Of a DNA stretch of 28,280 nt, positions 17,241-28,280 are shown in pieces. The notes under the pieces were generated by a model, which was given only the letters and a program-made list of their open reading frames with translations, was not told the origin of the DNA and did no database searches. The DNA lies in contig NW_014577072.1 of assembly GCF_000485595.1 (NCBI RefSeq), forward strand, positions 878,381-906,660, given 5' to 3'. The stretch comes from Priapulus caudatus. Its lineage: Eukaryota; Priapulida; Priapulimorpha; Priapulimorphida; Priapulidae. Position numbers and translations under genes: made by a program. Positions within the stretch are counted from its first letter, which is position 1. The number at the start of each line of letters is the position of its first letter.

Positions 17241-18351
17241 GGTAGGCGGCGTTCTTTCGCGCTAGTAGCTTTAAGTGCAGTTTACTGCTTTCAGTGCTAG
17301 CGCGTACTTGTGCGTATGCGTGTACGTAGGCGAACATATCATGCGTGAATAAATTGTTGCACATTACCTACTGTAATCTATTATACTGTAAGCTACTCTT
17401 TTGTAACACGTTTCATTCTATAGACGTCGATGCAGAAACCGCTGACGCGCACGCGAGCACGAGTATTGTCGACAACAATGCACCTTTTCGCCTTGTCTTA
17501 TCGCAATAGGCTGTTTAACTGGGAGCGCGCCCGATATTATATTAAGAATGGAGCTGTTTATCGTTGCAAAGAGGCGTTGCGCTGTGACGTAGGAGAGAGT
17601 CTATCATGTAGTTGCTGTGATACTAAATAGCGAGCTTCACACGCATTCATTATGATGATCCGACGCAATCGCATCCGCGATATAATCTGTTAAGGTTATC
17701 GTCTTTCCGTGACGCGTGCTCGAGCTTTTTTATCCACTTATATCGCATTCAGCGCTGCTAATTTACACATATCTATGCAAACATCTATCGCGCTATTATT
17801 CCGCACCGAAAGGGCGAAAGTCTGGGAACAAACGCGCCGAGAAAACTGCGACTTACTATATGCGCAAGATTTTCTTGAACAGCGCTTCTTTCACATTTCG
17901 AAAACAGCTAGAATTTCATTATCGGTTGCGTGTGAATTATACTTTAGTATTGTGCTAGTCGGGCTGCTCAACGGAGAGCTATCGTCTTGTTCTTTCTGTA
18001 GTTAGGCTCTTTAAATATTGTTAACGCCGTATGGATTTCTATTGCCCTCCAATCGATTTTACCAACAGGCTAGGGGTCCGATTGCATAATGAATCAGGTC
18101 CTAAGTCATCAAGCGTTTTAATCAAAGTCGTAAGTCGGAGTGCGTGCGGTCATATTTGCCATGCACGAATCGAACATTCTCGACACAGATCTTAAACGCG
18201 CGCGATGCTGTGGTTAGTAACGCAAGACGGCCGGCAGGCGGCGCGTCTGTCTGCGATTGCTCTTCGCATTAGCTTATATATAGAGGAACAGCGTCCTCTC
18301 AAGACAAGAGCGCATCTTACTGCGGGTAGTCTTACTCGAGCGGCCGACAGA
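17241..18351. other. no supported gene
   Basis: Frames of 66-98 codons at 17430-17630 and 17709-18005 show no domain, signal peptide or splice support. No repeats or TIRs were recognised. Confidence 0.4.
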
Positions 18352-18361
18352 ACCATCATCA

Positions 18362-18430
<69 letters not shown>
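18352..18430. repeat. (ATC)n-(GTC)n-(GCC)n trinucleotide array
   Basis: A few ATC units lead into about 20 perfect GTC units, then GCC. It gives poly-Val on + and poly-Thr on -, neither in a credible gene. Confidence 0.97.
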
Positions 18431-19553
18431 TTAAAACCATAAAATCACTTGTAATGTAAAAAAAAACGGCAGATACAAAAATATCCGGATTGTTTAAGAA
18501 ATAATGCGTCGAGCGTCCTCCAGAGGTTTGTTGCCCATACAAATTATCGCTGCGTCCAACGCCTGCATACGGCCATATATACTAATCGAGTCACTCTATA
18601 TAACGCTTACATAAAATATTACGACTGTTGGCCCGCTTGGGACTGTTTACGCTTCATAAGTGATCTACATATACGGACATTGAATGAATAGGCAGCATCA
18701 CTAACTAAACTGACTGAACTGAGTGCCCGCATGCTGAATAGACTAACTTGACCCACAATAAACATAACAATGTATGAGTGCGTGTGTGCGTGCAAGCGGC
18801 GAGCGTGCGTGCGTGCGTACGTCCGCGTAAACCAAACATCTGTACAATCTTAGTTGTATACATAAAGCAGGTGGCATACTTTGTAGGCGTTCACAGAGAA
18901 GCTGATCATGGGCAAGTAATCGGTGCGCTGGTGATGTGATACTGGCGACGTTTTGTGTCGATAATAAATATTGGGCTTACCGCATTAAGGGATCGACATG
19001 GAGATACTTAACGTTTCTCGGCAATATTCGAGCGTAAGTGAAATTGAGCGTAACCTAACGCATTATAGAGCAGGCGTGCAGCACGCTTCATCGCACTTGC
19101 ATTATTGTATAAAGTTGTCAAATCATTTCTCAGGGGCTGCCATATAACAGGCTAAAAATATTAATGTTAATAATTCAGCCAGACGTTGTTTTATGAAATT
19201 ACAATTCCCCGCTTTGAATTGCCATTACAAGACACACTACATGTGCTGCTTAGTCATATATTCTTTCTGAATGTTTCGATAAAAGCGTTTACGTGAAGTC
19301 TCTCAGGACAAATGGCTACTTTACAGTGTATTTTTTGACGCGGGAAAATACGTAATTACGAATGTGTTTCACGTATGCTTATACCGAACCGCCATAGCTA
19401 GCTATCAATACGGAGCGAACCATCCAGTTCTGCTGAACGCTGGTTATAGTTTTTGATAAAAAACAACTTCAAATCGAAATCAACATGTTTTATTTCAGAA
19501 ATAGAAAAACAAAGATTTAGTATACTAATACGCCGTGGATCTATTACTTTATG
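18431..19553. other. no supported feature
   Basis: A short GTGCGTGCGTGCGTACG patch lies at 18778-18828. The rest is AT-moderate sequence without long frames, arrays or TIRs. Confidence 0.45.
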
Positions 19554-19556
19554 TAG

Positions 19557-19796
19557 CGGCGACTGGCTGCTTTGTGTTACCGCATGCCACCCGAAAGAAC
19601 TGTGAACAACGCCGCTTTGCCGTTAGTGCCCTCTGGCGACCAACTAATGGTTGTCACTAATGACGCTGGCGAACTGTTGTCGGTGAACCTGGTCAGGAAC
19701 TCAGGATACGGGAAAGCACTGGGCCAGTCTTTCATACTCCCGGCTGCTCCCGGCGTTACGGCAAGTGCGTTAATTACGGCACGCGTAATTGATAGT
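19557..19796. other. segment open on both strands, possible exon or transposon fragment
   Basis: On the + strand, 19557-19796 is open for 80 codons after TAG, including MPPERTVNNAALPLVPSGDQ. On the minus strand, about 19795-19577 is open for 72 codons, including KDWPSAFPYPEFLTRFTDNS and ending GGMR-stop. The segment is GC-richer and less repetitive than its flanks, and the base composition looks coding-like. TTTATGTAG just before 19557 could be an acceptor and ACG|GCAAGT at about 19760 a weak GC-type donor on the + strand. I do not recognise either protein, and the true strand is undecided. No TIR or target duplication was seen around it. Confidence 0.35.
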
Positions 19797-19924
19797 TAGC
19801 GACGCTGCACGCGTATAGACGCGGCCGGATACGGAAGTGCCACGGCTCAGATAAGGACCGCGGCGACACAAATAGCGAACACTCTTAATCAACTTACCCT
19901 TGAGAATCACTTTGGTGAATTCCC

Positions 19925-20522
19925 TATGTGTGCGTGCGTGTTTGTGCGTGCGTGTGTGTTTGTGCGTGCGTGTGTGTGCGTGTTTGAGTGTGTGTGCGCG
20001 CGCGTGTGTGTGTGTGTGTGTTGTGTGTCTATGTGTGTGTATGTGTGTGTGTGTGCGTGCGTGATGGTGTGTGTGCGGTGTGTGTGTGTGTGTGTGTGTG
20101 TGGTGGTGTGTGTGCGTGCATGCGTGTGTGGTGTCGTGCTGCGGCCGTGTGTTGTGTGTCATGATTGACCTCGGTGTGGTGTATAACTGGCTGCTCCCGT
20201 CACCCTGCACCTCCAGTCTCAGCATCCGCGCTGTCGTGCGCCGCGCGTGTTGTGTGTGGTGTGTGTGTGTGTGGTGTGGTGTATTGTGTGTGTGTTTTTG
20301 TGTGCTGTATGTCGTCGTGTGCGTGCGTGCATGCGTGTGTGTGTGTGTGTGTGTGTGTGTCGTGTGTTATGTTGTGTGGTGTGTGTTGGTTTGCTGTCGT
20401 TCGAGTTGTGTGGTGTGTTGCTGTGGGGAACCCGACACCAGGGGTGTGCGTGTGTGTGTGTGGTGTGTATGCGCACGCCGCGTGCTGTATCGTGTTGTGT
20501 GTGGTGTGTGTGATGTGTGGTT

Positions 20523-20553
<31 letters not shown>

Positions 20554-20640
20554 TGTGTGCTGTGTATGTGTGCGCTGTTGAGCGTGCATTGGGTGCATAC
20601 GTGGTGTGCCTGTGGGCGCTGTGGAGTGCGTGTTACTACG
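19925..20640. repeat. large compound GT-rich array
   Basis: Blocks of (GT)n, (GTGC)n and GTGGTGT on the + strand at 19925-20160, 20245-20395, 20440-20510 and 20526-20640 are split by short unique inserts (about 20160-20240 and 20395-20440). Up to five frames stay open across it on the two strands because the repeat lacks stops. None is a gene. Confidence 0.95.
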
Positions 20641-21745
<1,105 letters not shown>

Positions 21746-23437
21746 TTGTTGTCAACACATTACCAGCCACGTTACTGATTGCACCACATGAATGTTACTT
21801 ACCTAAGTAATGTCGTGCATTATAACATCCGGGACCGCGAGCCTAGCACGAGAGGAACGCGAATGTCAAAAATACCTGTCTCCACTTGCGTGGCTTCTAA
21901 TGAAGTGGAATGCAATTAAACACCAACCTGCATGGGCTGACAGATATATGGGCTCAGCTATATCTCTGAGATGGGTATTTGTGAGGGTTTTTGTGCGTTT
22001 GAGAGGGAATCTACTTTCGTCACGTATTCTTTCGTGGTCGGAATGGGATATGCATTCGAACAATGCATGCAACGCGAAAACGCGCGCAAATCTTAGCTCA
22101 CAATATTTTTATATTTTTATACAACACGCCAGCTCTGACGAATTTTCAAAGAGCGACTTTAAGGGTGACTTAAAATATACAAATCTTATCGAAAAACAGA
22201 TTATTTAAAATAAACACAATCATGGCGTCAGTCGTGTGACGTATTGCGAGAGCTTGAGGCTTTGCGTATTGGATGATCGATGTCGCATAATGTATAATAG
22301 CGAGCGAAACAACCCATGCTGCTATGCGAAGCTTAAACGATTATTTTCCGTTCCAACGGCATTCTATAGATATAACGTAGAAACCGCGTCATCATGAAAC
22401 GCTCCGTCAGTGTGTGAAATGAAATGGACATTGGAATTCGTCGGTACATTGTACGTAATCGCCTTTAGATAGTATACTTGAATGTGACCTCTCCATTCGC
22501 TCTCAGCCGTCGGTGCTGACGTATGCAAAAGGCTATGCGGCGCGTGCTTAAGTGATGAGGATGCGTGCTGTGCACACATTCGAGCGATGCACTGAAGTAG
22601 AAACGTCTTATCGCTGCTCACTCACGCAGTCATCATGCGAACCGCTGCGATGGCGCTATGTACATCCCTAACGCGAACATGCAGTGCCCGAGGAACAACC
22701 GCCTATAATCTCAACTGTGTACAGGCTCTCACACAATGCCGCGCTTGGCGATTCATATATTTTAACGGCTAATTTTGTTTCCATAGATTTAGACGCTTTA
22801 TGCATTTGCAAATGATGCTATCGCGTCACTCTTTGCCATTAGTAAGATGGCGTTCGTTAGACGTATGTTGTGGAAGCCATTCTTGTAGTACTCCGGCCAT
22901 CGTGTATCAATGTTTATCCTATTTTGATAATTTATCCGTAAATTATTTATGATATATATGTACCAGCCGTTATACAAGTTATATACGTATTCTATATATG
23001 TAAAATCATTAACTTATGGCACCTAGAACATTTATTGAACTTCATATTTCGGTCCTTTTTGAACGTGTCCAATGCATCTTCTTTCCTGCATCCCGTAGCC
23101 GTGCTGTTTTGTAATTTTGCATGAGTGTACATTTATGAGTCGATCGTGCGCATATAGTCAGCTAACGACTTATTAGCAGTCTGAAGGAATACAATCCGAT
23201 CGCGTTATCACGCACAATTCCAATACGTCCGTACGAGTCTATTAGCGAAAAAAATGTGATAAGCTGCTCAATAACCTACACGATCCACCACTTATTCAAT
23301 TTGTGCGAGGAGAGATGATTGATGTACGGATATTGATGACGCAGGACGTGTAGATTACGCCGCGAGTAGAGACAACACGGGCACAATGCCTGCGCCCGCC
23401 GCTGTTTGCCCCTCCAACGCAATTGAACACCGCGTGC
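21746..23437. other. intergenic-like stretch without supported gene
   Basis: A 132-codon + frame (21810-22208) is the longest non-repetitive frame in the window. It lacks a signal peptide, domain motifs, codon regularity or splice signals, so I treat it as chance. ATTACTTA-CCTA-AGTAAT near 21794 is a small inverted repeat. Nothing else is seen. Confidence 0.4.
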
Positions 23438-23476
23438 CATTAAAATAATGAAGTTAATGGATGAATGATTCATTAG
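23438..23476. promoter_or_regulatory. cluster of homeodomain-type TAAT/ATTA cores
   Basis: Within 39 bases there are several ATTA/TAAT cores (CATTAAAATAATG, GTTAATGG, ATTCATTAG), plus the palindrome AATGA-T-TCATT at 23464-23474. It lies at the left edge of a GC-richer block (about 23380-24200) and 120 bases before a candidate exon. A cis-regulatory role is inference only. Confidence 0.25.
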
Positions 23477-23595
23477 CGCCTTCTCCCGTCGTGCGGTGAA
23501 CTGAATAAAACTCGTGTGAACGACGACACCCTACGCGAGACAGCCGCGACACACACACGTCACAACGTATAAGCGACTGGGTGTGCCAGTGTGAA

Positions 23596-23649
23596 ATGTC
23601 ATTAGAGAACGACAGGAGGCTGGACACGGTCGAGGGGAGAATCTCGGAG
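23596..23649 (+). CDS. possible first coding exon ending at a strong donor (unknown protein)
   Basis: ATG at 23596 (G at -3) opens 18 codons, MSLENDRRLDTVEGRISE, ending exactly at GAG|GTAAGA (donor at 23650), a near-consensus 5' splice site in phase 0. L9, V12 and I16 are spaced 3-4, with charged residues between, as in the start of a coiled coil. The same frame is open back to a TAA at 23506, so the exon could begin further left. The surrounding DNA is GC-richer than average. GGTAAG is expected several times by chance in a window this size, and I found no next exon, so this stays tentative. The family is unknown. Confidence 0.25.
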
Positions 23650-24320
23650 GTAAGATGTCACGAAGCTGTGGTCATAGACAGACGATGAAGTTCCGATAAA
23701 CATTCTGCGAGGCACTGTCTAATATCGACCATTGCCTTCGCGTCCGTGCCAATCTTCAGCGCTTCCTATATCAAACATCTCCATCAGCCGCCGGGCACTC
23801 CCGTAATATGCCGTAGACAGAGGAGCGCAATAAATGTCACCGACGCCAGCAGCGGCCGCCGCGCGACGCCGCTACTTGACGAGTAATGACCAGCCGTTTG
23901 TCGCACGACTTTGCGACGCATCGTGAGATGATGGCAGCCTGAACTAATGAGGACCCTGATGCACGCCAGCGTCCACGCAGCGGGCATTACGGCCACTATC
24001 GACTCCTCGCGTCCCCGCCGATTTCCCGATGACCAAGCGATAGTTATGGCGGGCTCGCGGCGGCAAACACGCAAAGGGCTTAGTAAATATCATCGGCAGT
24101 CGTTGTTGGAGACGCGTCGAAGGGCTACGTGCTAATTCATCAGTATCTAGCGGAGGTTGAAACGCGCCGACGAGAGTGAATTATTTCTGCTGCCGCCTAG
24201 AGTGCGATAGGGCGGCATTTTGTTGTAACATAAATGCCGCTGTTCGACATGTGCTATTATAGTTCTGGGGAATCCGCATTTGCTATTCCAAGCGCGCAGG
24301 ATATATCAAACAGTCATACA
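23650..24320. other. GC-richer block, no further supported exon
   Basis: Frames of 62-96 codons on both strands overlap at 23784-24135 without motifs. The GC level and the lack of simple repeats make it a reasonable place for regulatory or exonic sequence, but nothing specific can be shown. Confidence 0.35.
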
Positions 24321-24329
24321 CCTGGCATG

Positions 24330-24460
24330 CGTGTGCGCGCGCCTGTGCATGCGTACGTGTGCGTGCGTGTGTAACTATGCGTGTGCATGTGTGTGCGTAA
24401 TAGCGTTCGTGCGTGTGTCACTGTGTGTGTGTGTGTGTGTGTGTGTGCGTGCGTACGTGT

Positions 24461-24521
<61 letters not shown>

Positions 24522-24590
24522 TGTGTAGTGTGTGTGTGTGTGGTGTGTGTGATGTGTGTGGTGTTGTGTGTGTGTGTGTGTGGTGTGTCG
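24330..24590. repeat. (GT)n-rich array
   Basis: Degenerate GTGCGTGC leads into long (GT)n at 24421-24447 and 24462-24519, then GTGGTGTGT variants. GT is on the + strand. Confidence 0.97.
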
Positions 24591-24884
24591 AGTGAATTGC
24601 GTTGTTTGCATTAACATTCAACTTCAATTGTCGCAGAACGCCGTACCATCAGGCCAGACACGGTTTGTAGAACTAATGGTATAACCACCGCCTGCGCGTT
24701 TATACGTGAGCCTGTCGTATAGTTTACATGCGGGTAATGTCAGGCCGACTCGTCCAGCTCAATGACACCGAGGTTGCCGATTCACTATTAACTGGCCAAC
24801 CTTCCAGCAGAAGCACCTGTTCCATTCTCATTATTCCAATGACTTCAAACTACGTGATGAACCATGCACATATGCGGCAGATGT
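24591..24884. other. unique insert between two GT arrays
   Basis: About 290 bases of non-repetitive DNA. A minus-strand frame (roughly 24858-24733) includes SESATSVSLSWTSRPDIT, slightly reminiscent of the first half of a fibronectin type III domain, but it is closed by stops after about 41 codons. No gene is called. Confidence 0.4.
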
Positions 24885-24891
24885 TGTGTGT

Positions 24892-24929
<38 letters not shown>

Positions 24930-25154
24930 CCGTGGCGTGCGTGCCGTGGCGTGGGTGTGTGTGGTGTGTGCTGTGTGTGTGTGTGTGTGTGTGTGAGTGT
25001 GTGTGTGTGTGTGGGTTGTGTGTGCGTGTGTGGTGTGGGTGTGGTGTGGGGTGTGTGGTTGTGGCGTGCGTGCGGTGCGTGCGTGCGTGCGTGCTTGCGT
25101 GCGTGCGGCTGGCGTGCTGTGGTGTGTGTGTGGTGTGTGTGTGTGTGTGTGTGT

Positions 25155-25216
<62 letters not shown>
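24885..25216. repeat. compound GT/GTGC array
   Basis: (GT)n at 24885-24924 and 25125-25216 enclose GTGCGTGCCGTGGC and GCGTGCGTGC variants. GT is on the + strand. Frames across it on either strand are artefacts. Confidence 0.97.
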
Positions 25217-25217
<1 letters not shown>

Positions 25218-27081
25218 CGTTACGCGTGAACTATTAGCGCCTGCTAATGCACGGCTAGGTAATTGCCTACCGTAGTTACTCACCGCGGGTTAGCATGTCT
25301 AGCTGTCGCAAGCAGTGACTTTCGGCACAGAGTAGCGTGAATTGGCGACATGGCCACGATAGAATGCACCTGTGATCGTCACGATGCATCTTATTAGTCG
25401 CTTTAATTTTAAATTAAACTCGAATTTTTGCGCACGCCTGCACGCATATTTCGCTGCCTTATCTCGCGGTAAAAAGAGTAGCAACAATTTCCTATAGCGA
25501 TAATGCGTAGTAAACCTACTTGAAACGCAACCTACAAGCAGCGTTTACGTCATGCAATTTTTTTAATTAGTTTGTATGATGTAACACGTGATTAGCCTGT
25601 CATTAGCAAATTCGTTTGACTTTTCTTGCGAAATTAAATTTCGAATATGATCAATAAACAGAAAGCTGGCATCTCATCGTATTCACTTGAAGGCTCTATA
25701 GGATATCTGCTGTTGTGTTTGTTCATGGACAGTCCTTGCAAAATTAGCATTAACCTACTGTAATGCATTATTTTTGGTACAGAGTTACGCGCACGCGCAC
25801 AACGAAACATTTTAACGCGCCAGCAAACTGTTGACAACGTGCTATACAAATGCAATGCTAGTATAAAGCCATCTTATCTCATTGCTGTGCGTTACCACAT
25901 TGTTACGTACTGGCATATGGTCATTGGTTACGTCTGATAATAATGTACGTCTAAACAATATAAATAATGTACTAGGCAGTGTATTTAGTAAATTCTTATA
26001 TTGTTACACATTGACATATTGTTACGTGTTGAGATAATAGTAGGACATGCCGACACATTGTTACGTATTGCTGCATTATTACTTTATTTGTATACGGTTG
26101 ATAAGTGTTCGTGTTCGCGTGCTGCTGTTATTGCATTGTTTGTCAATCTATAGCAAATGGCGTTTACATAGAAGCAACCAAGTTTTCCTCTCTGATAGAT
26201 CGTCGCTCGGCGACTTCCACTCTGAATAGCCGTGACACGTGCTGTTGACACATGCATTCACCAACGAACCATGGAAAAGTAGTTTCGCGTATTCAAAACG
26301 CAATGTCGCCCACCGAAACCAACTATAGGAGTCACCCACGAAATATTCTTGTCTATTTGCATTGAGCCATGTAAAAATTCCTGCTCGGTGTCTCAATGCA
26401 TGAAACGAAATAGAACTGCGTAGAACAGTAAAGTGTGGGCGACGGATGAATGTGCTCGCGTGTTATTGATGCTTGGTGCGTGATGGCAGTCATATATGAT
26501 ACAATTGCCGCTCATATAATACAAACATGGTTAAAATGGCTATTATAGTTTCTGCTTTTCCGATGTCTGGGTTTTTCATACTAAGGTAACTTGGGCATCA
26601 TATCTTTCAGCCCCACTTTCACGGACAAAATTGCTTCGTAATTACAAAATGGCAAGGTGTAACAGTGGAATAACCACATTTGCACTTCCTCGAAATGCAC
26701 ATGGCAGTGCAGAAAAGTTCAGAAATGTTTTAATGCACATCTTACAGCCATGTAATGACGTCATTCCACTGCGTATTAAATAGAAATGGTTTGAAAGAAG
26801 AACGCAATCAACCATTACACCACTCATCCCGCTTTCAAGATTATTCAAGGTAAAAGAGTGTATATGTGCCACAAATAGATTACGGAAATCAATATAAATA
26901 GAAAATAGATATAAATTTGCTTTAAAAAATTGTTCGTATATTGCCCGTGCGTTCTACAACTGTCATGTCGTAATATGGCGCAAGGTCATTTTTCCATGCA
27001 GCAGATCAGCGATAGTAAAAAAAATTCCAGCACGTAATTTTGATGAGTACACAATGTTTTCATGCAGAATCTGTCTGAGAA
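25217..27081. other. AT-moderate stretch; a diffuse ACATTGTTACGTATTG motif, no supported gene
   Basis: Between about 25897 and 26071 the motif ACATTGTTACGTATTG recurs four or more times with substitutions (25898, 26004, 26022, 26056). It is spaced irregularly, like a decayed minisatellite. Frames at 25634-25855, 26148-26396 and 26642-26872 (all minus) lack motifs. A 44-codon + frame starts at 26649 in good context (AAAATGG) and is unrecognised. A full TGACGTCA palindrome lies inside it at 26756-26763. Confidence 0.4.
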
Positions 27082-27378
27082 ATGTTCATAAAATTATTAT
27101 TTATCTTTATCGCAATCAAGCATATTACTGTGCGAGATCGGTATGAAATAATACCAGATTTAACTGAAATTAAATCCAAAAGTTACGCCAGCCTTGCCAT
27201 TGTAACTTGTGTGTATACGTTCGTATATCTCCCATACGAGAGCCTGTGCAAACTCGATTTTCTACTGCCGAATAGTATTTTACATAATTCTAAGTTAATA
27301 GCGAGATGCTCGTATTATTTTGGTTCTCTGCACGCAAATACAGCCGTGATTCTCCTACGGATAGAGCAATTTGCATGA
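27082..27378 (+). pseudogene. possible rhodopsin-type GPCR fragment (TM5 end to TM7), degenerate
   Basis: The 98-codon frame has three hydrophobic stretches: residues 2-12, about 37-52 and about 72-92. Residues 34-52 (KSYASLAIVTCVYTFVYLPY) resemble an ICL3-TM6 junction, with VYLPY in place of the usual CWLPY motif. Residues 78-92 (SYYFGSLHANTAVIL) sit where TM7 would be. NTAVIL takes the place of NSxxNPxxY, so the NPxxY motif is absent, and the frame ends six residues later. A stop lies directly upstream of the ATG and no TM1-TM4 is visible. AATAAA follows at 27470. It could be a decayed receptor remnant, or an AT-rich frame that is hydrophobic by composition. Confidence 0.25.
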
Positions 27379-27776
27379 TAGATCTAAAATGTTATGACAA
27401 GACGTGGCGTGGCTAAAAACAAACCAATTTCAAGTAAAATATTTACACTTCAGCTCCGTATGAGTACATAATAAATGGCGCAGATTCGAGAAAGAGTTTT
27501 ATTAGCATGTCGCCGAGCAATAGCGTATAATAACCAGACGACGCCTACATTGGAGCTATCGATTTCAAAGCCTATGACGTAGTTTCACGTTGCCGAACAA
27601 CAAGAACCTGTCTAAACAGCAGCGGGATGATTCCTTGGGATGTGTGTTCAATCGATCTGTGAGTGTCTGTTCTCGTTTGCTAATGCGTTTCTCGCTAACG
27701 AGATGACCATCTGTCCACCTGTAATTGTTATTGAACACGGATGCATGACCAAACCGTCGGATCTAAACGCAAAGGC
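27379..27776. other. no supported feature
   Basis: No arrays, TIRs or convincing frames. AATAAA at 27470-27475 is isolated. Confidence 0.45.
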
Positions 27777-27820
27777 GCCCGTATCCCGTATCCCGTATCC
27801 CAAATCCCAAATCCCCGTAT
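27777..27820. repeat. 7-bp CCCGTAT / CCCAAAT minisatellite
   Basis: Three CCCGTAT units, two CCCAAAT units and a final CCCCGTAT. Frames on both strands read through it and are not genes. Confidence 0.9.
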
Positions 27821-27989
27821 AGGCTTCAGCCACTAACCCTCCAGTAACGAACAATCTTAACTTAGGTACGAGCCGAGTTTAAACTGGTTAAATACGATGC
27901 AGTCGTCAATTTAGGTCGTCAAGTCCACAGGCAAACCTTCGAATGAATCCGCTATTCTCATTCATTTGTTTGACTATATCGTGTAAGTT

Positions 27990-28280
27990 TAGTATAGTAT
28001 AGCATAGCGTAGCATGGTATAGCATAGCATAGCATAGCATAGCATAGCATAGCATAGCATAGCATAGCATAGCATAGCATAGCATAGCATAGCATAGCAT
28101 AGCATAGCATAGCATAGCATAGCATAGCATAGCATAGCATAGCATAGCATAGCATAGCATAGCATAGCATAGCATAGCATAGCATAGCATAGCATAGCAT
28201 AGCATAGCATAGCATAGCATAGCATAGCATAGCATAGCATAGCATAGCATAGCATAGCATAGCATAGCATAGCATAGCAT
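27990..28280. repeat. (AGCAT)n pentanucleotide array reaching the window end
   Basis: 27990-28020 holds about six degenerate units (AGTAT, AGCGT, GGTAT). From 28021 to 28280 there are 52 perfect AGCAT units with no variant. The minus strand (ATGCT) has no stop in any frame and reads Met-Leu-Cys-Tyr-Ala repeats. The + strand has stops in every frame. The array is cut by the window end, so its full length is unknown. Confidence 0.99.

Noticed and set aside
21845-21862. ACGAGAGGAAC similar to the 28S rRNA sarcin-ricin loop
   Set aside because: The match is 11 bases only, and the flanks do not match 28S rRNA on either side.
21810-22208. 132-codon + frame, the longest without obvious simple repeat
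   Set aside because: No motif, signal peptide, coding-like composition or splice support. A length of this order is possible by chance over six frames of 28 kb.
27906-28280. 124-codon Met-Leu-Cys-Tyr-Ala repeat protein on the minus strand
   Set aside because: All three minus frames are open because the pentamer lacks stops on that strand. The array is a microsatellite and no independent coding evidence exists.

Overview
This window is eukaryotic, almost certainly metazoan, intergenic and intronic DNA. It has dense di-, tri- and pentanucleotide microsatellites (CA/GT, AT, CT, TAG, CGG, GTC, AGCAT), a block of TTAGGG-type telomeric repeat, several short inverted-repeat (MITE-like) elements and splice-site-like signals. 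There is no operon structure, no Shine-Dalgarno-linked gene and no long open frame. The mix suits a marine invertebrate such as a lophotrochozoan or invertebrate deuterostome, but I cannot place it further. Most of the longer open frames are microsatellite translations (poly-Thr/His, poly-Cys/Val, poly-Leu/Ser, Met-Leu-Cys-Tyr-Ala) and are not genes.

Layout. 1-300: a G/C-rich foldback motif present twice around a purine tract. 1017-1131: a hAT-like terminus and a TAG microsatellite. 1375-1766: a complete PIF/Harbinger-type MITE with 65-bp terminal inverted repeats (TIRs) and a TTA target duplication. 3568-3854: a second, 3'-truncated copy. 3885-4205: a degenerate ~28-bp minisatellite whose unit looks like a tRNA B box. 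4920-5061: an AT foldback. 5886-6188: a 15-16-bp minisatellite arranged as inverted arms around 6.5 telomeric repeats. 6631-7217: an element with 64-bp tandem subterminal units. 8714-8913 and 10353-10636: two more inverted-repeat elements. 11089-11150: a probable tRNA-derived SINE relic. 11700-11993: another transposon-like terminus. From 11.2 kb on, large GT-rich arrays alternate with unremarkable AT-rich DNA. The window ends inside a perfect (AGCAT)n array.

Genes. The best coding evidence is a first exon at about 15565-15862 on the + strand. Three TGACG half sites, two of them forming a perfect inverted CRE-like pair, lie upstream of a TATA box. A ~240-nt leader follows, then a 20-codon signal-peptide-like segment that ends exactly at a CAG|GTACCG donor. 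This is the architecture of a secreted-protein or neuropeptide-precursor gene whose later exons lie further right or outside the window. Weaker candidates are an 18-codon exon ending at GAG|GTAAGA (23596-23649), a 57-residue secreted-like frame on the minus strand (7333-7506), a GPCR TM5-TM7-like fragment (27082-27378), and a segment open on both strands (19557-19796). None could be assigned to a named family with confidence.

The most unusual structures are the telomere-cored inverted minisatellite and the B-box-like minisatellite. The Harbinger-type MITE pair and the 64-bp-unit element are probably family members repeated elsewhere in the genome.
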